DNA from: CAZAKZ01 sp964485695
GTDB taxonomy: Bacteria > Planctomycetota > JAFGQW01
NCBI GenBank assembly: GCA_964485695.1
Contig: CAZAKZ010000032.1
Coordinates: 1 to 45,254, forward strand
DNA: 45,254 nt
Reading direction: 5' to 3'
The notes beneath the pieces are model-generated. The model had not been told where the DNA came from. It was given only the letters and a program-made list of their open reading frames with translations, and searched no databases. Shown one piece after another: positions 1 to 8,660 of the stretch. A program made the position numbers and the translations under genes. Within the stretch, counting starts at the first letter, position 1; every line of letters begins with the position of its first letter.

Positions 1-1096
1 CCGCCCCTGGAGGACTACGGGCCTGGACGGGTCCGGTTAAATGGATACCCCCGTCGGCTGTAATGATCCGATCCACCCAGACGTTCAGCTGATCGAGGTC
101 CGAGGTCCCCTCGATACAATCCGCAGTGTCTTGCGGAACCTCACCAAACCGCTTGCGAAGCAGCCGTAGCAACGTGGATCGGGCGTATTCCACACGCCCC
201 TCAGCGTGCCCCTCCGCACGTCCCTCATCTCTCAGGGCTTCGGCGATTGTTTTGCCCATTCTGCACAGCTCCCGTCGGTGATCTTCATTCCAGGCCGCCG
301 CCTTGATCTTGTCCTCCAGGCGTTTCCTTTCGCAATCGTCTCTTTCATGATAAACGAAAGCGTGGATATAGGAAAGCAGGCCCTCTCCTCGTGCCCTTTC
401 TTGCTCCGGTATGGACTTCAGGTGCCGCAGCACCCGGTCCACAAGTCGGCTGAATGCCACCGGCCGGGTTCGCCGCGCCTGTACCAGGTGGAGCACCCAT
501 CCCAAAAAACCGCCTCGACGCTCTAGCGTTCCGGCCGGAATCGCCGGCAGGTTCACGAACAGGCACTCCATCACGGGTGTGAGGCGCCGGAAACGCTCTC
601 CAGTCTCGATGAGATCCGGCAGCGTCCCGAGCCGCTTCCAGGGTCTCGTCCCTGTGTGGAACACCACCGGCAGCACCGGCAGCAACCGGAATCCCTCGAG
701 GGAACGCCCGTGACGGGCCCTCCACCGGCGCTCCTGGCGCCGGAAGATCTGTGTGACGTAGTCCACCATCCGGAGCGGCATCAGAGGATCCGGCACGGAT
801 TGGTGCTCGATGAGAACTGTGATCATCAGCCGCCGGTGTGAGGAAGGGGTACCGCAAAACGGTGCCACGAGAACCACGTCGGACGCCAGGTGCCGGTAAT
901 CCTTTGCAATGAACGTGGTGGGCACGAGCCGCATCCGGTCGAGGTCGATCTGCTGCACGAGGTCTTCTCCTGTGAGGGCGAGCAGGTCCCGCACGTTCCC
1001 CGGATGCTCGAGCAGCATCTTCATCCCGTTCTCCGGGAAATTGCGCGCGAGGGTGTCCGTCCTGGAGCTGAATGTCTTTCCGGATCTGCCGGACAT
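1..1096 (-). CDS. Rpn/transposase_31-family PD-(D/E)XK nuclease, partial
   Basis: The gene runs off the left edge; 365 codons are visible. Start ATG at 1096, preceded by AGGAAAG about 7 bases upstream. Visible family signature: an Asp in LASDVV (D73), then LIEHQSVPDPLMPLR about 25 residues later, giving a Glu-x-Gln (E97, Q99) in the place of the usual (D/E)xK, and then LPVVFHTG. The C-terminal part is charged and helical with repeated Glu-Gly-Arg units (EGRAEGHAEGR), as is usual in this family. Related E. coli Rpn proteins are DNA endonucleases that promote RecA-independent recombination. Planctomycete-like genomes often carry many scattered copies. It lies downstream of the response regulator on the same strand with a 152-base gap, so cotranscription is uncertain. 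No transposon ends are visible. The family call is firm; the role here is not known. Confidence 0.85.
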   Translation of the reverse strand, partial: MSGRSGKTFSSRTDTLARNFPENGMKMLLEHPGNVRDLLALTGEDLVQQIDLDRMRLVPTTFIAKDYRHLASDVVLVAPFCGTPSSHRRLMITVLIEHQSVPDPLMPLRMVDYVTQIFRRQERRWRARHGRSLEGFRLLPVLPVVFHTGTRPWKRLGTLPDLIETGERFRRLTPVMECLFVNLPAIPAGTLERRGGFLGWVLHLVQARRTRPVAFSRLVDRVLRHLKSIPEQERARGEGLLSYIHAFVYHERDDCERKRLEDKIKAAAWNEDHRRELCRMGKTIAEALRDEGRAEGHAEGRVEYARSTLLRLLRKRFGEVPQDTADCIEGTSDLDQLNVWVDRIITADGGIHLTGPVQARSPPGA

Positions 1097-1248
1097 GGCG
1101 GTTCTTTCCTGGCGAGGATGTCCGGGAAACATGTGTCCGACGGGTAGGTCGTATCGGAGGGGAAGTGGTTTCGAAGTATTTTGAAAAAACGCTGCATTCC
1201 AGCCGGATTGCGGTCTGTCAAGCCTGATCTCGGGACGCGGGCGAGCGC

Positions 1249-1845
1249 TCAGAAATCCCCGACGATTTCGTTCAGCTTGATGTCCAGGGCTCCCGCTACC
1301 TTGTAGAGCGACGAGAGGCTCACCCCGGATTCAGCGCGCTCCAGCTTGGAGAGAAGCCCGATGGAAAGGCTGCTCCGCTGCGCCACCTGCTGGAGGGTGA
1401 GGCCGCGGGATCTCCGAGATTCCCGGATGTTGGTGCCGATGGTGCGGTGCAGGTCCTCCTCGGTGAGGGGGGCGAGGCCCTTCTGCTTGGCAATGTGGTT
1501 GAGCACTTCCCGGATCTCTTCCAGGGTGAACGGCTTCTGGATGTAACCGGAGACGCCGTGCACGATGGACTCGCTGGCCGACTCGACGGTGGGCTTGCCG
1601 GTGATGATGACGGCGGCGATCTCGGCGTCGGCCTGCCGGACTTCCTTCAGGAGATCCATGCCGCTGAGCTTGGGCATGGACAGGTCCAGGATGATGACGT
1701 TGAACACGGTCTCCCGGAGGGCCTCCACGGCCCGGGTCGGGTCATCGATGGTCCGGACGAAATGGCCTTCGGCGACGAGGAAGCGTTCGAGAAAGAGGCA
1801 CACTTCCGTTTCGTCGTCCACGACGAGGATGGATAGCTGACTCAC
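1249..1845 (-). CDS. Response regulator with REC receiver and Cro/C1-type HTH output
   Basis: A 198-residue protein. REC domain at residues 1-120: acidic pocket D10-D11-E12, phosphoacceptor D54 (VIILDLSMP), switch T82 (IITG) and K104 (IQKPF). A Cro/C1 (XRE) helix-turn-helix fills about residues 135-198 (IRESRRSRGLTLQQVAQRSS, then LLSKLERAESG). Start is the GTG at 1845, because AAGGAGG stands 5 bases upstream and the REC fold begins at once; the frame stays open upstream to 1968 but that stretch has no conserved character. Receiver plus XRE output is much rarer than OmpR, NarL or Fis outputs. No histidine kinase is in view, so it is an orphan. It follows the sugar operon on the same strand after a 158-base gap. 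Likely a DNA-binding regulator; its targets are unknown. Confidence 0.9.
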   Translation of the reverse strand: MSQLSILVVDDETEVCLFLERFLVAEGHFVRTIDDPTRAVEALRETVFNVIILDLSMPKLSGMDLLKEVRQADAEIAAVIITGKPTVESASESIVHGVSGYIQKPFTLEEIREVLNHIAKQKGLAPLTEEDLHRTIGTNIRESRRSRGLTLQQVAQRSSLSIGLLSKLERAESGVSLSSLYKVAGALDIKLNEIVGDF

Positions 1846-1850
1846 GATTC

Positions 1851-1857
1851 CCTCCTT
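1851..1857 (-). promoter_or_regulatory. Ribosome binding site that fixes the GTG start of the response regulator
   Basis: AAGGAGG on the minus strand, five bases before the GTG at 1845. It argues for the shorter 198-residue product rather than an N-terminally extended frame. Confidence 0.75.
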
Positions 1858-2003
1858 GCGGACTTCGATGAAGTCCGGGTCCCTTGGAAATGCCCGGTCC
1901 GAGAGTTCTCCCAGGCAATCGTACCCCGCTTTTCCTAGCCCCGGGACCGGGATCAAGGAACCATGCAACTTCAGTATCGGATTTTTCCCGTCGTGATGTG
2001 AAT

Positions 2004-2849
2004 TTATTTCTCTCGGGGCTGCGCCGTGGTCGCCAGAGGAAGCACTTCCGCCAGAAATCCTTCCACGGCAAGGGCATAGTCCTTTTCACTCACGAGAAAG
2101 CCGCTGTTGTGGTCGCCCCGGATCTGGACGAAACGCTTGGGCTCGGCTGCTGCGTCAAAGAGCCGCCGGCCCAGGTGGAATGGGATGATCTCGTCCTGCG
2201 GGCTGTGGAAGAAGAGCTTGGGGCAGGTCAGACCGGGCACCTTGGAGGCGGAATCGTAGGCGTTGCGACAGAGCCACCGGGCCGGCAGCCAGAAGAAATG
2301 TCTCCCTGCCACGTCGGCCAGCGAGGAGAAGGCGGACTCCAGGACGAGGCCCGCCGGGGCATGGTGCGACGCCAGTTCCACGGCCACGGCCGCGCCCAGG
2401 GACCGGCCCCATACCAGAACGCGGTCGGCCGGGATCCCGACCGTGGTGGTGAGATGGCGCCATGCTGCTTCGGCGTCCTGGTAGGTGTTCGCCTCGTTCG
2501 GCGTGCCCTCGCTCCTGCCGAAGCCCTGGTAGTCGAAGAGCAGGGCGGACAGCCGGAATCGGTGAAGGAAACGTACCGTGGCGAGGCGGTGCCCGAGATT
2601 TCCGGCGTTCCCGTGACAGAAGACCACGGCTCCGCGTGCGTTCTTGCAGGGCACGTACCATGCGTGGATCTTCCTTCCTTGGCTCGAGACGAGATGGAGG
2701 TCCTGGTATTCCAGGTTCAGCGCGGCGGGCGTGCTCCGCACGTGGGAGGCGGGGTGGTAGATCAGTTTCTCCTGGAAGACGTAGGCCAGGACGCAGACAC
2801 AGAGGTAGAGAGCGGCCAGTAGCCCCAAGATGCGTACAATTCTCTTCAT
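2004..2849 (-). CDS. Membrane-anchored alpha/beta hydrolase (ABHD13/Bem46-like serine hydrolase)
   Basis: 281 residues. One N-terminal membrane segment (about residues 5-25) is followed by an alpha/beta hydrolase fold: oxyanion segment FCHGNAGN (77-84), nucleophile elbow GRSLGAA with S150, probable Asp D219 (SPQDE) and His H247 (GDHNSGF). This triad and the YQGFGRSEG segment are typical of ABHD13/ABHD17/Bem46-like hydrolases, which act on esters or thioesters. Start ATG 2849 shares its A with the stop of the upstream permease (TGATG), so translation is probably coupled; an in-frame extension upstream lies inside the permease gene and is rejected. As last gene of the furanose operon it could deacylate the sugar substrate, for example removing acetyl or feruloyl groups, but that is inference from position only. 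Confidence 0.85.
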   Translation of the reverse strand: MKRIVRILGLLAALYLCVCVLAYVFQEKLIYHPASHVRSTPAALNLEYQDLHLVSSQGRKIHAWYVPCKNARGAVVFCHGNAGNLGHRLATVRFLHRFRLSALLFDYQGFGRSEGTPNEANTYQDAEAAWRHLTTTVGIPADRVLVWGRSLGAAVAVELASHHAPAGLVLESAFSSLADVAGRHFFWLPARWLCRNAYDSASKVPGLTCPKLFFHSPQDEIIPFHLGRRLFDAAAEPKRFVQIRGDHNSGFLVSEKDYALAVEGFLAEVLPLATTAQPREK

Positions 2850-3808
2850 CACGACTTTCTCAGCAGGAATCGTTGCAGGGTGATGAACACCAGCAAGAGG
2901 CCGCCGATGGCCACCCGGGTCCACCCCGCGTTCAGGGTACCTTCGAAGTTGAGGATGGTCTGTATGGTGCCGAAGATGAGCACACCCATGAGGGTGCCGA
3001 TGGCGCTTCCGACGCCGCCCGTGAGCAGCGCCCCTCCGACCACCACGGCGGCAATGGCGTCGAGTTCCAGGGCGATGCCCGCCGAGGAGTCACCGGCGGA
3101 GTTGTAGAGGGTGTAGATCACCCCGGCCAGGGCCGAGCAGAATCCGCTCAGAGTGTAGACCCCCACCTTGGTCCTGGCCACGGCCACGCCGAGGAGCAGC
3201 GCCGCCTCCTCGTTTCCCCCCACGGCGTAGACGTTGCGGCCGAACCGAGTATGACCGAGCGCCCAGGTCCCGGCGGCCACGACGGCCAGGAACGTCACGG
3301 CGGTGATGGGTATCCGGAGCCCGCCTCCGAGCGGCACCGCGGCCGCGGTCAGGGTGTCGTAGAGCGGATGGTGGATGGCCATGGCCTCGATGTGGACCAC
3401 CAGAGCAAGGCCGCGCGCCAGGAACATGCCCACCAGGGTCACGAGAAAGGCCGGCAGGGCAAGGAAGTGGATGAGGGTGCCCGAGGCGAATCCGAACAGG
3501 GCACCGATGAGGATCACGGCCGCCACGGCCACACACGGCGGTAGGCCGAGAACCTCGATGAATACCGCCAGCAGGATGGAGCTGAGCGCCATGAGGGCGC
3601 CCACCGAGAGGTCGATGCCGCCGCTGATGATGACGAAGGTCATGCCCACGGCGATGATGCCGAGAAAGGCGTTGTCGCCGAGAAGGTTGATGATCACCCA
3701 CAGGGAGAAGAAGCCGGGGTAGCGGAGAGAGGCTGCGAGGAAGAGCAAAACGAAGGCCACGAGGGTTGCCAGTATGGGGATGCGGGAGCGGTCGATGGAG
3801 AGCTTCAT
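2849..3808 (-). CDS. yjfF: Sugar ABC transporter permease, YjfF-like
   Basis: 319-residue BPD_transp_2 permease with about eight to ten hydrophobic segments. It has the family segments GMTFVIISGGIDLSVGALM and, near the C-terminus, LELDAIAAVVVGGALLTGGV. In E. coli YjfF is the second permease of the YtfQ-YtfR-YtfT-YjfF importer for galactofuranose. Start ATG 3808 overlaps the stop of the preceding permease (ATGA), a normal coupled arrangement; a longer upstream frame lies within ytfT. Two different permeases follow one another, so the membrane domain is probably a heterodimer. Assignment as YjfF rather than YtfT rests on gene order and on the ytfT features of its neighbour. Confidence 0.9.
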   Translation of the reverse strand: MKLSIDRSRIPILATLVAFVLLFLAASLRYPGFFSLWVIINLLGDNAFLGIIAVGMTFVIISGGIDLSVGALMALSSILLAVFIEVLGLPPCVAVAAVILIGALFGFASGTLIHFLALPAFLVTLVGMFLARGLALVVHIEAMAIHHPLYDTLTAAAVPLGGGLRIPITAVTFLAVVAAGTWALGHTRFGRNVYAVGGNEEAALLLGVAVARTKVGVYTLSGFCSALAGVIYTLYNSAGDSSAGIALELDAIAAVVVGGALLTGGVGSAIGTLMGVLIFGTIQTILNFEGTLNAGWTRVAIGGLLLVFITLQRFLLRKS

Positions 3809-4815
3809 TGCGTGGCCTTTCCACGCTGCATTCTCGAACGAATGGCACCCCGGATCGTCGGCGCCTGGATCCCGCACACCGCCAGCACGGCCACGGCCTT
3901 CACCACGAGGTTGTAGGCCACGTCGATGTCGCTCATGAGGAGGGTGGTGGTGAGGGTCTGGATGAGGAGGGCACCGAGAACGGAGCCCACGAGGCTGATG
4001 CGGCCTCCGGTCAACAGGGTGCCGCCCAGCACGACCGCCAGGATGGCGTCCAGCTCCAGGTAGAGTCCGCAGTTGCTGGGATCAGCGCACTTGATATCCG
4101 CGGCCTCGATCATACCGGCCAGGGCCGACAGGAGGCCGAGACAGCCGTAGACGCCGAACTGGATCCGTCGCACCGGGAGGCCCGCGAGCCGGGCGGCCTT
4201 CTCGTTGTCGCCCACGGCCTGGATGTAGAGACCGGCCGCTGTGTGGCGGGTCACTCCTACCGCGACCGCCAGGACGCCCGCCACGATGAAGCAGGTGATG
4301 GGCAGGCCAAGGAGGGCGCCGCCCGCCAGGGCCTGAAAGGCGGGGCGTTCGAAGGGGACGGGGTGGCCGCCGGTGATAAGCTGGGCCAGACCCCGGCCGG
4401 CCGTGAGCAGGATCAGGGTGGCGATGATGGGCTGGATGCCGAGAATCGACACCAGTCCGCCGTTCACCAGGCCGATGCCGACTCCGGCGCCCAGGACCCC
4501 GACGAGGATCCAGGGTACCGCCAGATCGGTGCCGGTGAGGAGCACGGCCGCCAGCGCGCCGGCAATGGCCATGACCGCACCCACCGACAGGTCGATGCCG
4601 CCCGTGCCGATGACCAGGGTCATGCCCAGGGCCAGGAGCAGCACCGGTGCGGCCTGGTGGACGATGTCCACGGGCGTGCAGAAGAGCCGGCCGTTCACCA
4701 CCCGGACCTCGAAGAAGCCGGGCGTGACCAGAGCATTCACCAGGACCAGACCGAGGAGCGCGGCCCCGACCCAGAAGGCCGGACGGCTCAGGACATCGGA
4801 GGTGCGTCTACCCAT
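3805..4815 (-). CDS. ytfT: Sugar ABC transporter permease, YtfT-like
   Basis: 336-residue inner-membrane permease of the BPD_transp_2 family. Diagnostic segments: GMTLVIGTGGIDLSVGAVMA, and EAADIKCADPSNCGLYLELD, which matches the E. coli YtfT stretch with ADI-x-x-AD and GL-x-LELDAILAVV. Start is ATG 4815, with GGAGGAGGT about 6 bases upstream; a TTG codon 18 bases earlier lies in that ribosome binding site and is not used. The first 8 bases overlap the end of the ATPase gene and the last 4 overlap yjfF. With YjfF it should form the channel for a furanose-form sugar. Confidence 0.92.
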   Translation of the reverse strand: MGRRTSDVLSRPAFWVGAALLGLVLVNALVTPGFFEVRVVNGRLFCTPVDIVHQAAPVLLLALGMTLVIGTGGIDLSVGAVMAIAGALAAVLLTGTDLAVPWILVGVLGAGVGIGLVNGGLVSILGIQPIIATLILLTAGRGLAQLITGGHPVPFERPAFQALAGGALLGLPITCFIVAGVLAVAVGVTRHTAAGLYIQAVGDNEKAARLAGLPVRRIQFGVYGCLGLLSALAGMIEAADIKCADPSNCGLYLELDAILAVVLGGTLLTGGRISLVGSVLGALLIQTLTTTLLMSDIDVAYNLVVKAVAVLAVCGIQAPTIRGAIRSRMQRGKATQ

Positions 4816-6331
4816 TTCTACCTCCTCCTGCAATGGCCCGGAAGAGGGCGTCCGGGGTGGCCTCGTCCCCCTTCAGGCAGGCCACCACCTCCCGGTCCCG
4901 GAACACCACCACCGTGTGGGCGTCCCGCACCACCTCTTCGAGGGCGGAGGAGATGAAAATTACGGCCATGCCGCCCGAGGCCAGGTCCTTCACCAGGCTC
5001 TCGATCTCCACCTTGGCACCCACGTCGATGCCGCGGGTGGGCTCGTCCAGGATCAGAACCCGGGGCCGAGCCGCCAGCCACCGGGCCAGGATCACCTTCT
5101 GCTGGTTTCCGCCGCTCAGGGTCTTCACCGCCCGGTTCCCGTCCGGGGGGACGATGCCGAGGCGCTCCATGAACGTCCCGGCGATGCGCCTGAGGCGCCT
5201 GCGGCGGAAGCGGCCCCACCTGGATTGCCGGCGCTGCACCACCAGTATGATGTTCTCCCACACCGTGAGGCCGGGCAGGAGCCCCTCCACCTTGCGGTCC
5301 TCGGGGCAGAAGGCCAGGCCGTGCTTCACGGCCTGGCGCGGGGTGCGGATGCGTACGGCCTTGCCGTCCACGAGCACCCCGCCCGACGTGGGTAGGTCGG
5401 CGCCGAAGAGCAGCCGTGCCGCCTCGGTGCGGCCGGAGCCGAGAAGCCCGGCCAGGCCAAGGATCTCCCCCCGGTGGACCTCCAGGCCGAAGGGCCGGAG
5501 GGCCGGAGTTCGGCCGAGGCCGCGCGCCTCCAGAACCGGAGTGCCTGTGGAATCGATACCGGGTGTGGGCGCGGTCTCCAGGCCCTGGACGGCGTCCAGG
5601 CTCCGGCCGAGCATGTGGCCGATGAGGATCCGCCGGTCGAGGCCCGCGGTGGGGAAGGTGCCGACCCGGCGTCCGTTCCGGAGCACGGTGGTGCGGTCGC
5701 TCAGGGCAAGGATCTCGTCGAGGACGTGGCCGATGAAGAGGATGGCCATGCCTCCGGCCCGGAGGCGGCGGAGCCACTCGAACAGGGCCTCCACCTCACG
5801 GGGATCCAGGCTGGAGGTGGGCTCGTCCAGGACCAGGAGCTTTGCCGAGAGGTCCAGGGCCCGGGCAATGCAGAGGAGCTGCTGCACGGCCACGGAATAC
5901 GCGGACACGGGTGTGTGGACGTCGAGGTCCAGGTTGAATCGTCGGAGGATGTCCCGGGCCCGGCGGTGCATACCGTGCCAGTCGAGGCCGAGGCCCTTCC
6001 GGGGCTGGCGGCCGAGGAACAGGTTCTCCGCCACCGACAGGTGGGGGATGAGGTTTACCTCCTGGTAGATGGTGGCGATGCCGGCGGTCTGGGCCTCGCG
6101 GGGGGAGCGCACGGCCAGGCGCGCGCCGCCGAACCGGATCTCTCCGACCTCGGCCCCGTGGACGCCGGTGAGGACCTTGACCAGGGTGCTCTTTCCGGCG
6201 CCGTTCTCCCCCACGAGGGCGTGGATCTCTCCGCTGCGCAGGGAGAAATCAACGCGGTCCAGGGCCTTGACCCCGGGAAAGGTCCGGGTGATGCCCCGCA
6301 TCTCGAGGAGCGCGGGCGAGGCGTCCCTCAC
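4808..6331 (-). CDS. ytfR: Sugar ABC transporter ATP-binding protein, YtfR-like (two NBDs)
   Basis: 507 residues, close to the 500 of E. coli YtfR. First nucleotide-binding half: Walker A GENGAGKST (41-49), a weak signature SVAVQQLL, Walker B LLVLDEPTSSLD, and a switch His in IFIGHVLDEI. Second half: degenerate Walker A GLLGSGRTE, full signature LSGGNQQKV, Walker B VLILDEPTRGIDVGAK, and Ser in place of the switch His (IFISSALEE). This asymmetry is normal in the carbohydrate-uptake-2 ATPases. I take GTG 6331, which overlaps the stop of the GH127 gene as GTGA; ATG 6343, four codons earlier, is an alternative. The open frame continues far upstream antisense-like through the glycosidase and is not real coding there. 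It energises YtfT/YjfF. Confidence 0.92.
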   Translation of the reverse strand: MRDASPALLEMRGITRTFPGVKALDRVDFSLRSGEIHALVGENGAGKSTLVKVLTGVHGAEVGEIRFGGARLAVRSPREAQTAGIATIYQEVNLIPHLSVAENLFLGRQPRKGLGLDWHGMHRRARDILRRFNLDLDVHTPVSAYSVAVQQLLCIARALDLSAKLLVLDEPTSSLDPREVEALFEWLRRLRAGGMAILFIGHVLDEILALSDRTTVLRNGRRVGTFPTAGLDRRILIGHMLGRSLDAVQGLETAPTPGIDSTGTPVLEARGLGRTPALRPFGLEVHRGEILGLAGLLGSGRTEAARLLFGADLPTSGGVLVDGKAVRIRTPRQAVKHGLAFCPEDRKVEGLLPGLTVWENIILVVQRRQSRWGRFRRRRLRRIAGTFMERLGIVPPDGNRAVKTLSGGNQQKVILARWLAARPRVLILDEPTRGIDVGAKVEIESLVKDLASGGMAVIFISSALEEVVRDAHTVVVFRDREVVACLKGDEATPDALFRAIAGGGRNG

Positions 6332-8658
6332 TTCACCCGCCATTCCAGGATGCCGCCCGAGACGTCGCTGCGGAGCGTCACCTCGAGGCGGATTGCCCGG
6401 GTCCGGACGGCCTCGTACTTCACGGCGTTGAAGGCGTCGAGGCGCGTGGCGTAGCGACTCCCGTCTGCGAGCTGCACCGGTTTCCAGGTCTTCTCCTGCC
6501 GGTAGAGCAGGCGCCACGACGCGGGCGGGCGGCACTGTCCCCGCCCCGTGTCGTCGAACCAGTAGACCTCGGCCGAGGAGAGCTCCCGCGGCTTCTCGAA
6601 TCCGTACTGCACCCACTCCGTGGACCCGCGCCGGGGCCACCACGTCATGCGCGGCAGGCCGTGGTCGCTCGATGCGGAAGGGAGGCGGCCGTCGTTCAGG
6701 GCCAGGAGGGTGTCGGTCTCGTAGCAGTGGGAGGCGAGGAGGCGCACCCCGGCGGTCACGGCCGAAATACCCTGGCCCGGGACCTCGGCCAGGGCAGGGT
6801 TCTCGGGGATCCACACCACCATCTCCCCCGCGTCGCGGTTGGCCCAGACGTGGTAGGGGACGGCGCGGAGGCGAACCGGAGCCGCGAGCCGCCGGTCCGC
6901 CTCGTCGGCGGTGACGGCCACGGCCTTGCCCGCGACCGTGGCCATGCCGCCCAGAAATTCCGGATCGAAGCGCGCCTCGAGCTTTGCATGGGGCGGCAGC
7001 ACGATGTTTCGCACGTGGCCCCCGTGATCCACCCCCTCCAGGCAGTAGACCACGGGGCCGCGCAGGAGGGCGACTCGCCCCTCGCAGGCCTTCACCCGGG
7101 GGTCCGCGTGGACCCGCCGCACGGTCATGGGGATCTCCACCCGGACTTCGTCGCCCTTCTTCCAGGTCCTCTCGAGGGCGAGGAAGCCCCGGGTCTCCCC
7201 GGCGTCCGCGGCTTCGCCGTTCACCGATACCTTCATGGGCGCTTCGCACCAGCCGGGTTTCCGCAGCTTCAAGGTGAATGTATTGGGCTCGGCGGCGGGG
7301 GTGATCCGGAGGGTGACGGCCCCGGACCAGGGATAGTCGGTGGTCTGGGCCACGTGCACGGTTCCCTTCTCGAGGGGGATGTGGGACGCGGCTCCCATGT
7401 AGAGGGCGACGTGGACCGTGTCGGGGCCGTGGGCGAACACCCGCCCGCCCATGGCCGGGACGAACCGGACGATGTTGGAGGGACAGCAGGAACAGGAGAA
7501 CCACGGCACCCGGCGCACTCCGCCGCGACTGGCCAGGCGGTTGGGGTAGAAGAACCGGTCCCCGGTGGCGGAGACGCCGGAGATCAGTCCGTTGTAGATC
7601 TCCCGCTCCACCACGTCCATGTACTTGCCCTCGCCGGTCAGGAGGAACATGCGGTGGTTCCAGAGCACCATGCCAATGGCGGCGCAGGTTTCAGCGTAGG
7701 CCGTGTCGTTGGGCAGGACGTAGGGGCCGGTGAATCCTTCGTTGGAGGCGGAGTCGCCGATGCCGCCGGTGACGTACATCTTGTGGTCCACCACGTCGTG
7801 CCACAGACGATCGAGGGCCGTGACCAGGCCCTTGTCGTCGGTACGGGCGGCCACGTCGGCCATGGCCGAGAACTGATACATGGCGCGCACGGCATGGCCT
7901 TCCACAGTGAACTGCTCGCGCACGGGCTTGTGATCCTGGCAATACTTGCCGAACAGTTTTCGCCCCTTGGTGCTGCCCCGCTGGTCCAGGAAGAACCGGG
8001 CCAGCTTCAGGTACTTCCCTTCGCCGGTGATACGCGAGAGCTTCACCAGGGCCAGCTCGATCTCCTGGTGGCCGGGGGGATCCAGGCGCTTGTCGGGCCC
8101 GAACTCCCGGTGGATGAGGTCGGCGAACCGTACGGCCACGTCCAGGAGCTTACGCTTACCCGTGGCCTGGAACCAGGCCACGGCGGCCTCTATGAGGTGG
8201 CCGGCGCAGTAGAGTTCGTGGCCGCTGCGGATGTGCTTCCAGCGCATGTCGGGCTTCACCAGGGTGTAGTACGTGTTCAGGTAGCCGTCCTCCCCCTGGG
8301 CGGCCGCGATATCGTCGATGATGCTGTCGATGCGCTTCTCCAGGTCCGGGTCGCGGTGTCCCGCCAGGGTGTAGGCGGCGCCCTCCAGTATCTTGTAGAC
8401 GTCCGAGTCGTTGTAGCGGCGCCCCTCGTGTTTGCCTTCGAGGCGGCCCCCGGCCACGGCGAAGTTCCTGAACCGCCCGGTCTCCTCGCACTTCCGGAGG
8501 CACGCCTCCAGGGTGACCTTGCGGTTCACCTCCATCTTCTGCTTCCAGAACCGATCGGTGATCTCCACCTTCTGAAAGGGAACGGCGGTGAGGCGCTGCG
8601 CCTGGGCGTGGGTCATGGTTGTCACCAGGAGAACCAGGAGCGGAACGGATCGGTGCAT
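6328..8658 (-). CDS. Secreted GH127-family (DUF1680) beta-L-arabinofuranosidase-like glycoside hydrolase
   Basis: 776 residues with a signal peptide (about 1-20, ending THAQA). The (alpha/alpha)6 barrel of DUF1680/GH127 fills roughly residues 25-470, followed by beta-rich domains. Catalytic features line up with Bifidobacterium HypBA1: acid/base Glu in SNEGF (E307), zinc ligands in AETC (E323, C325), and the adjacent cysteine pair in CSCCPSN (C391 the expected nucleophile, C392 a zinc ligand). The 16-residue spacing between the two glutamates is the same as in HypBA1. GH127 enzymes release L-arabinofuranose from beta-linked arabinans or hydroxyproline arabinosides; the family also has other specificities. 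Start ATG 8658 lies two bases after the ytfQ stop. Its insertion between ytfQ and ytfR ties the enzyme to a furanose importer. Confidence 0.9.
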   Translation of the reverse strand: MHRSVPLLVLLVTTMTHAQAQRLTAVPFQKVEITDRFWKQKMEVNRKVTLEACLRKCEETGRFRNFAVAGGRLEGKHEGRRYNDSDVYKILEGAAYTLAGHRDPDLEKRIDSIIDDIAAAQGEDGYLNTYYTLVKPDMRWKHIRSGHELYCAGHLIEAAVAWFQATGKRKLLDVAVRFADLIHREFGPDKRLDPPGHQEIELALVKLSRITGEGKYLKLARFFLDQRGSTKGRKLFGKYCQDHKPVREQFTVEGHAVRAMYQFSAMADVAARTDDKGLVTALDRLWHDVVDHKMYVTGGIGDSASNEGFTGPYVLPNDTAYAETCAAIGMVLWNHRMFLLTGEGKYMDVVEREIYNGLISGVSATGDRFFYPNRLASRGGVRRVPWFSCSCCPSNIVRFVPAMGGRVFAHGPDTVHVALYMGAASHIPLEKGTVHVAQTTDYPWSGAVTLRITPAAEPNTFTLKLRKPGWCEAPMKVSVNGEAADAGETRGFLALERTWKKGDEVRVEIPMTVRRVHADPRVKACEGRVALLRGPVVYCLEGVDHGGHVRNIVLPPHAKLEARFDPEFLGGMATVAGKAVAVTADEADRRLAAPVRLRAVPYHVWANRDAGEMVVWIPENPALAEVPGQGISAVTAGVRLLASHCYETDTLLALNDGRLPSASSDHGLPRMTWWPRRGSTEWVQYGFEKPRELSSAEVYWFDDTGRGQCRPPASWRLLYRQEKTWKPVQLADGSRYATRLDAFNAVKYEAVRTRAIRLEVTLRSDVSGGILEWRVK

Positions 8659-8660
8659 GG

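Noticed and set aside
345..857. A 170-residue open frame within the left-edge gene
   Set aside because: Out-of-frame shadow; the frame starting at 1096 carries the complete Rpn motif set.
1216..1221. TTGACA on the minus strand upstream of the Rpn gene
   Set aside because: No acceptable -10 hexamer at 16-18 bases, so not called as a promoter.
4808..7504. Possible fusion of a 390-residue N-terminal part to the YtfR ATPase
   Set aside because: The extra part lies in another frame across the GH127 gene and is Arg/Pro-rich nonsense; the ATPase starts near 6331-6343.
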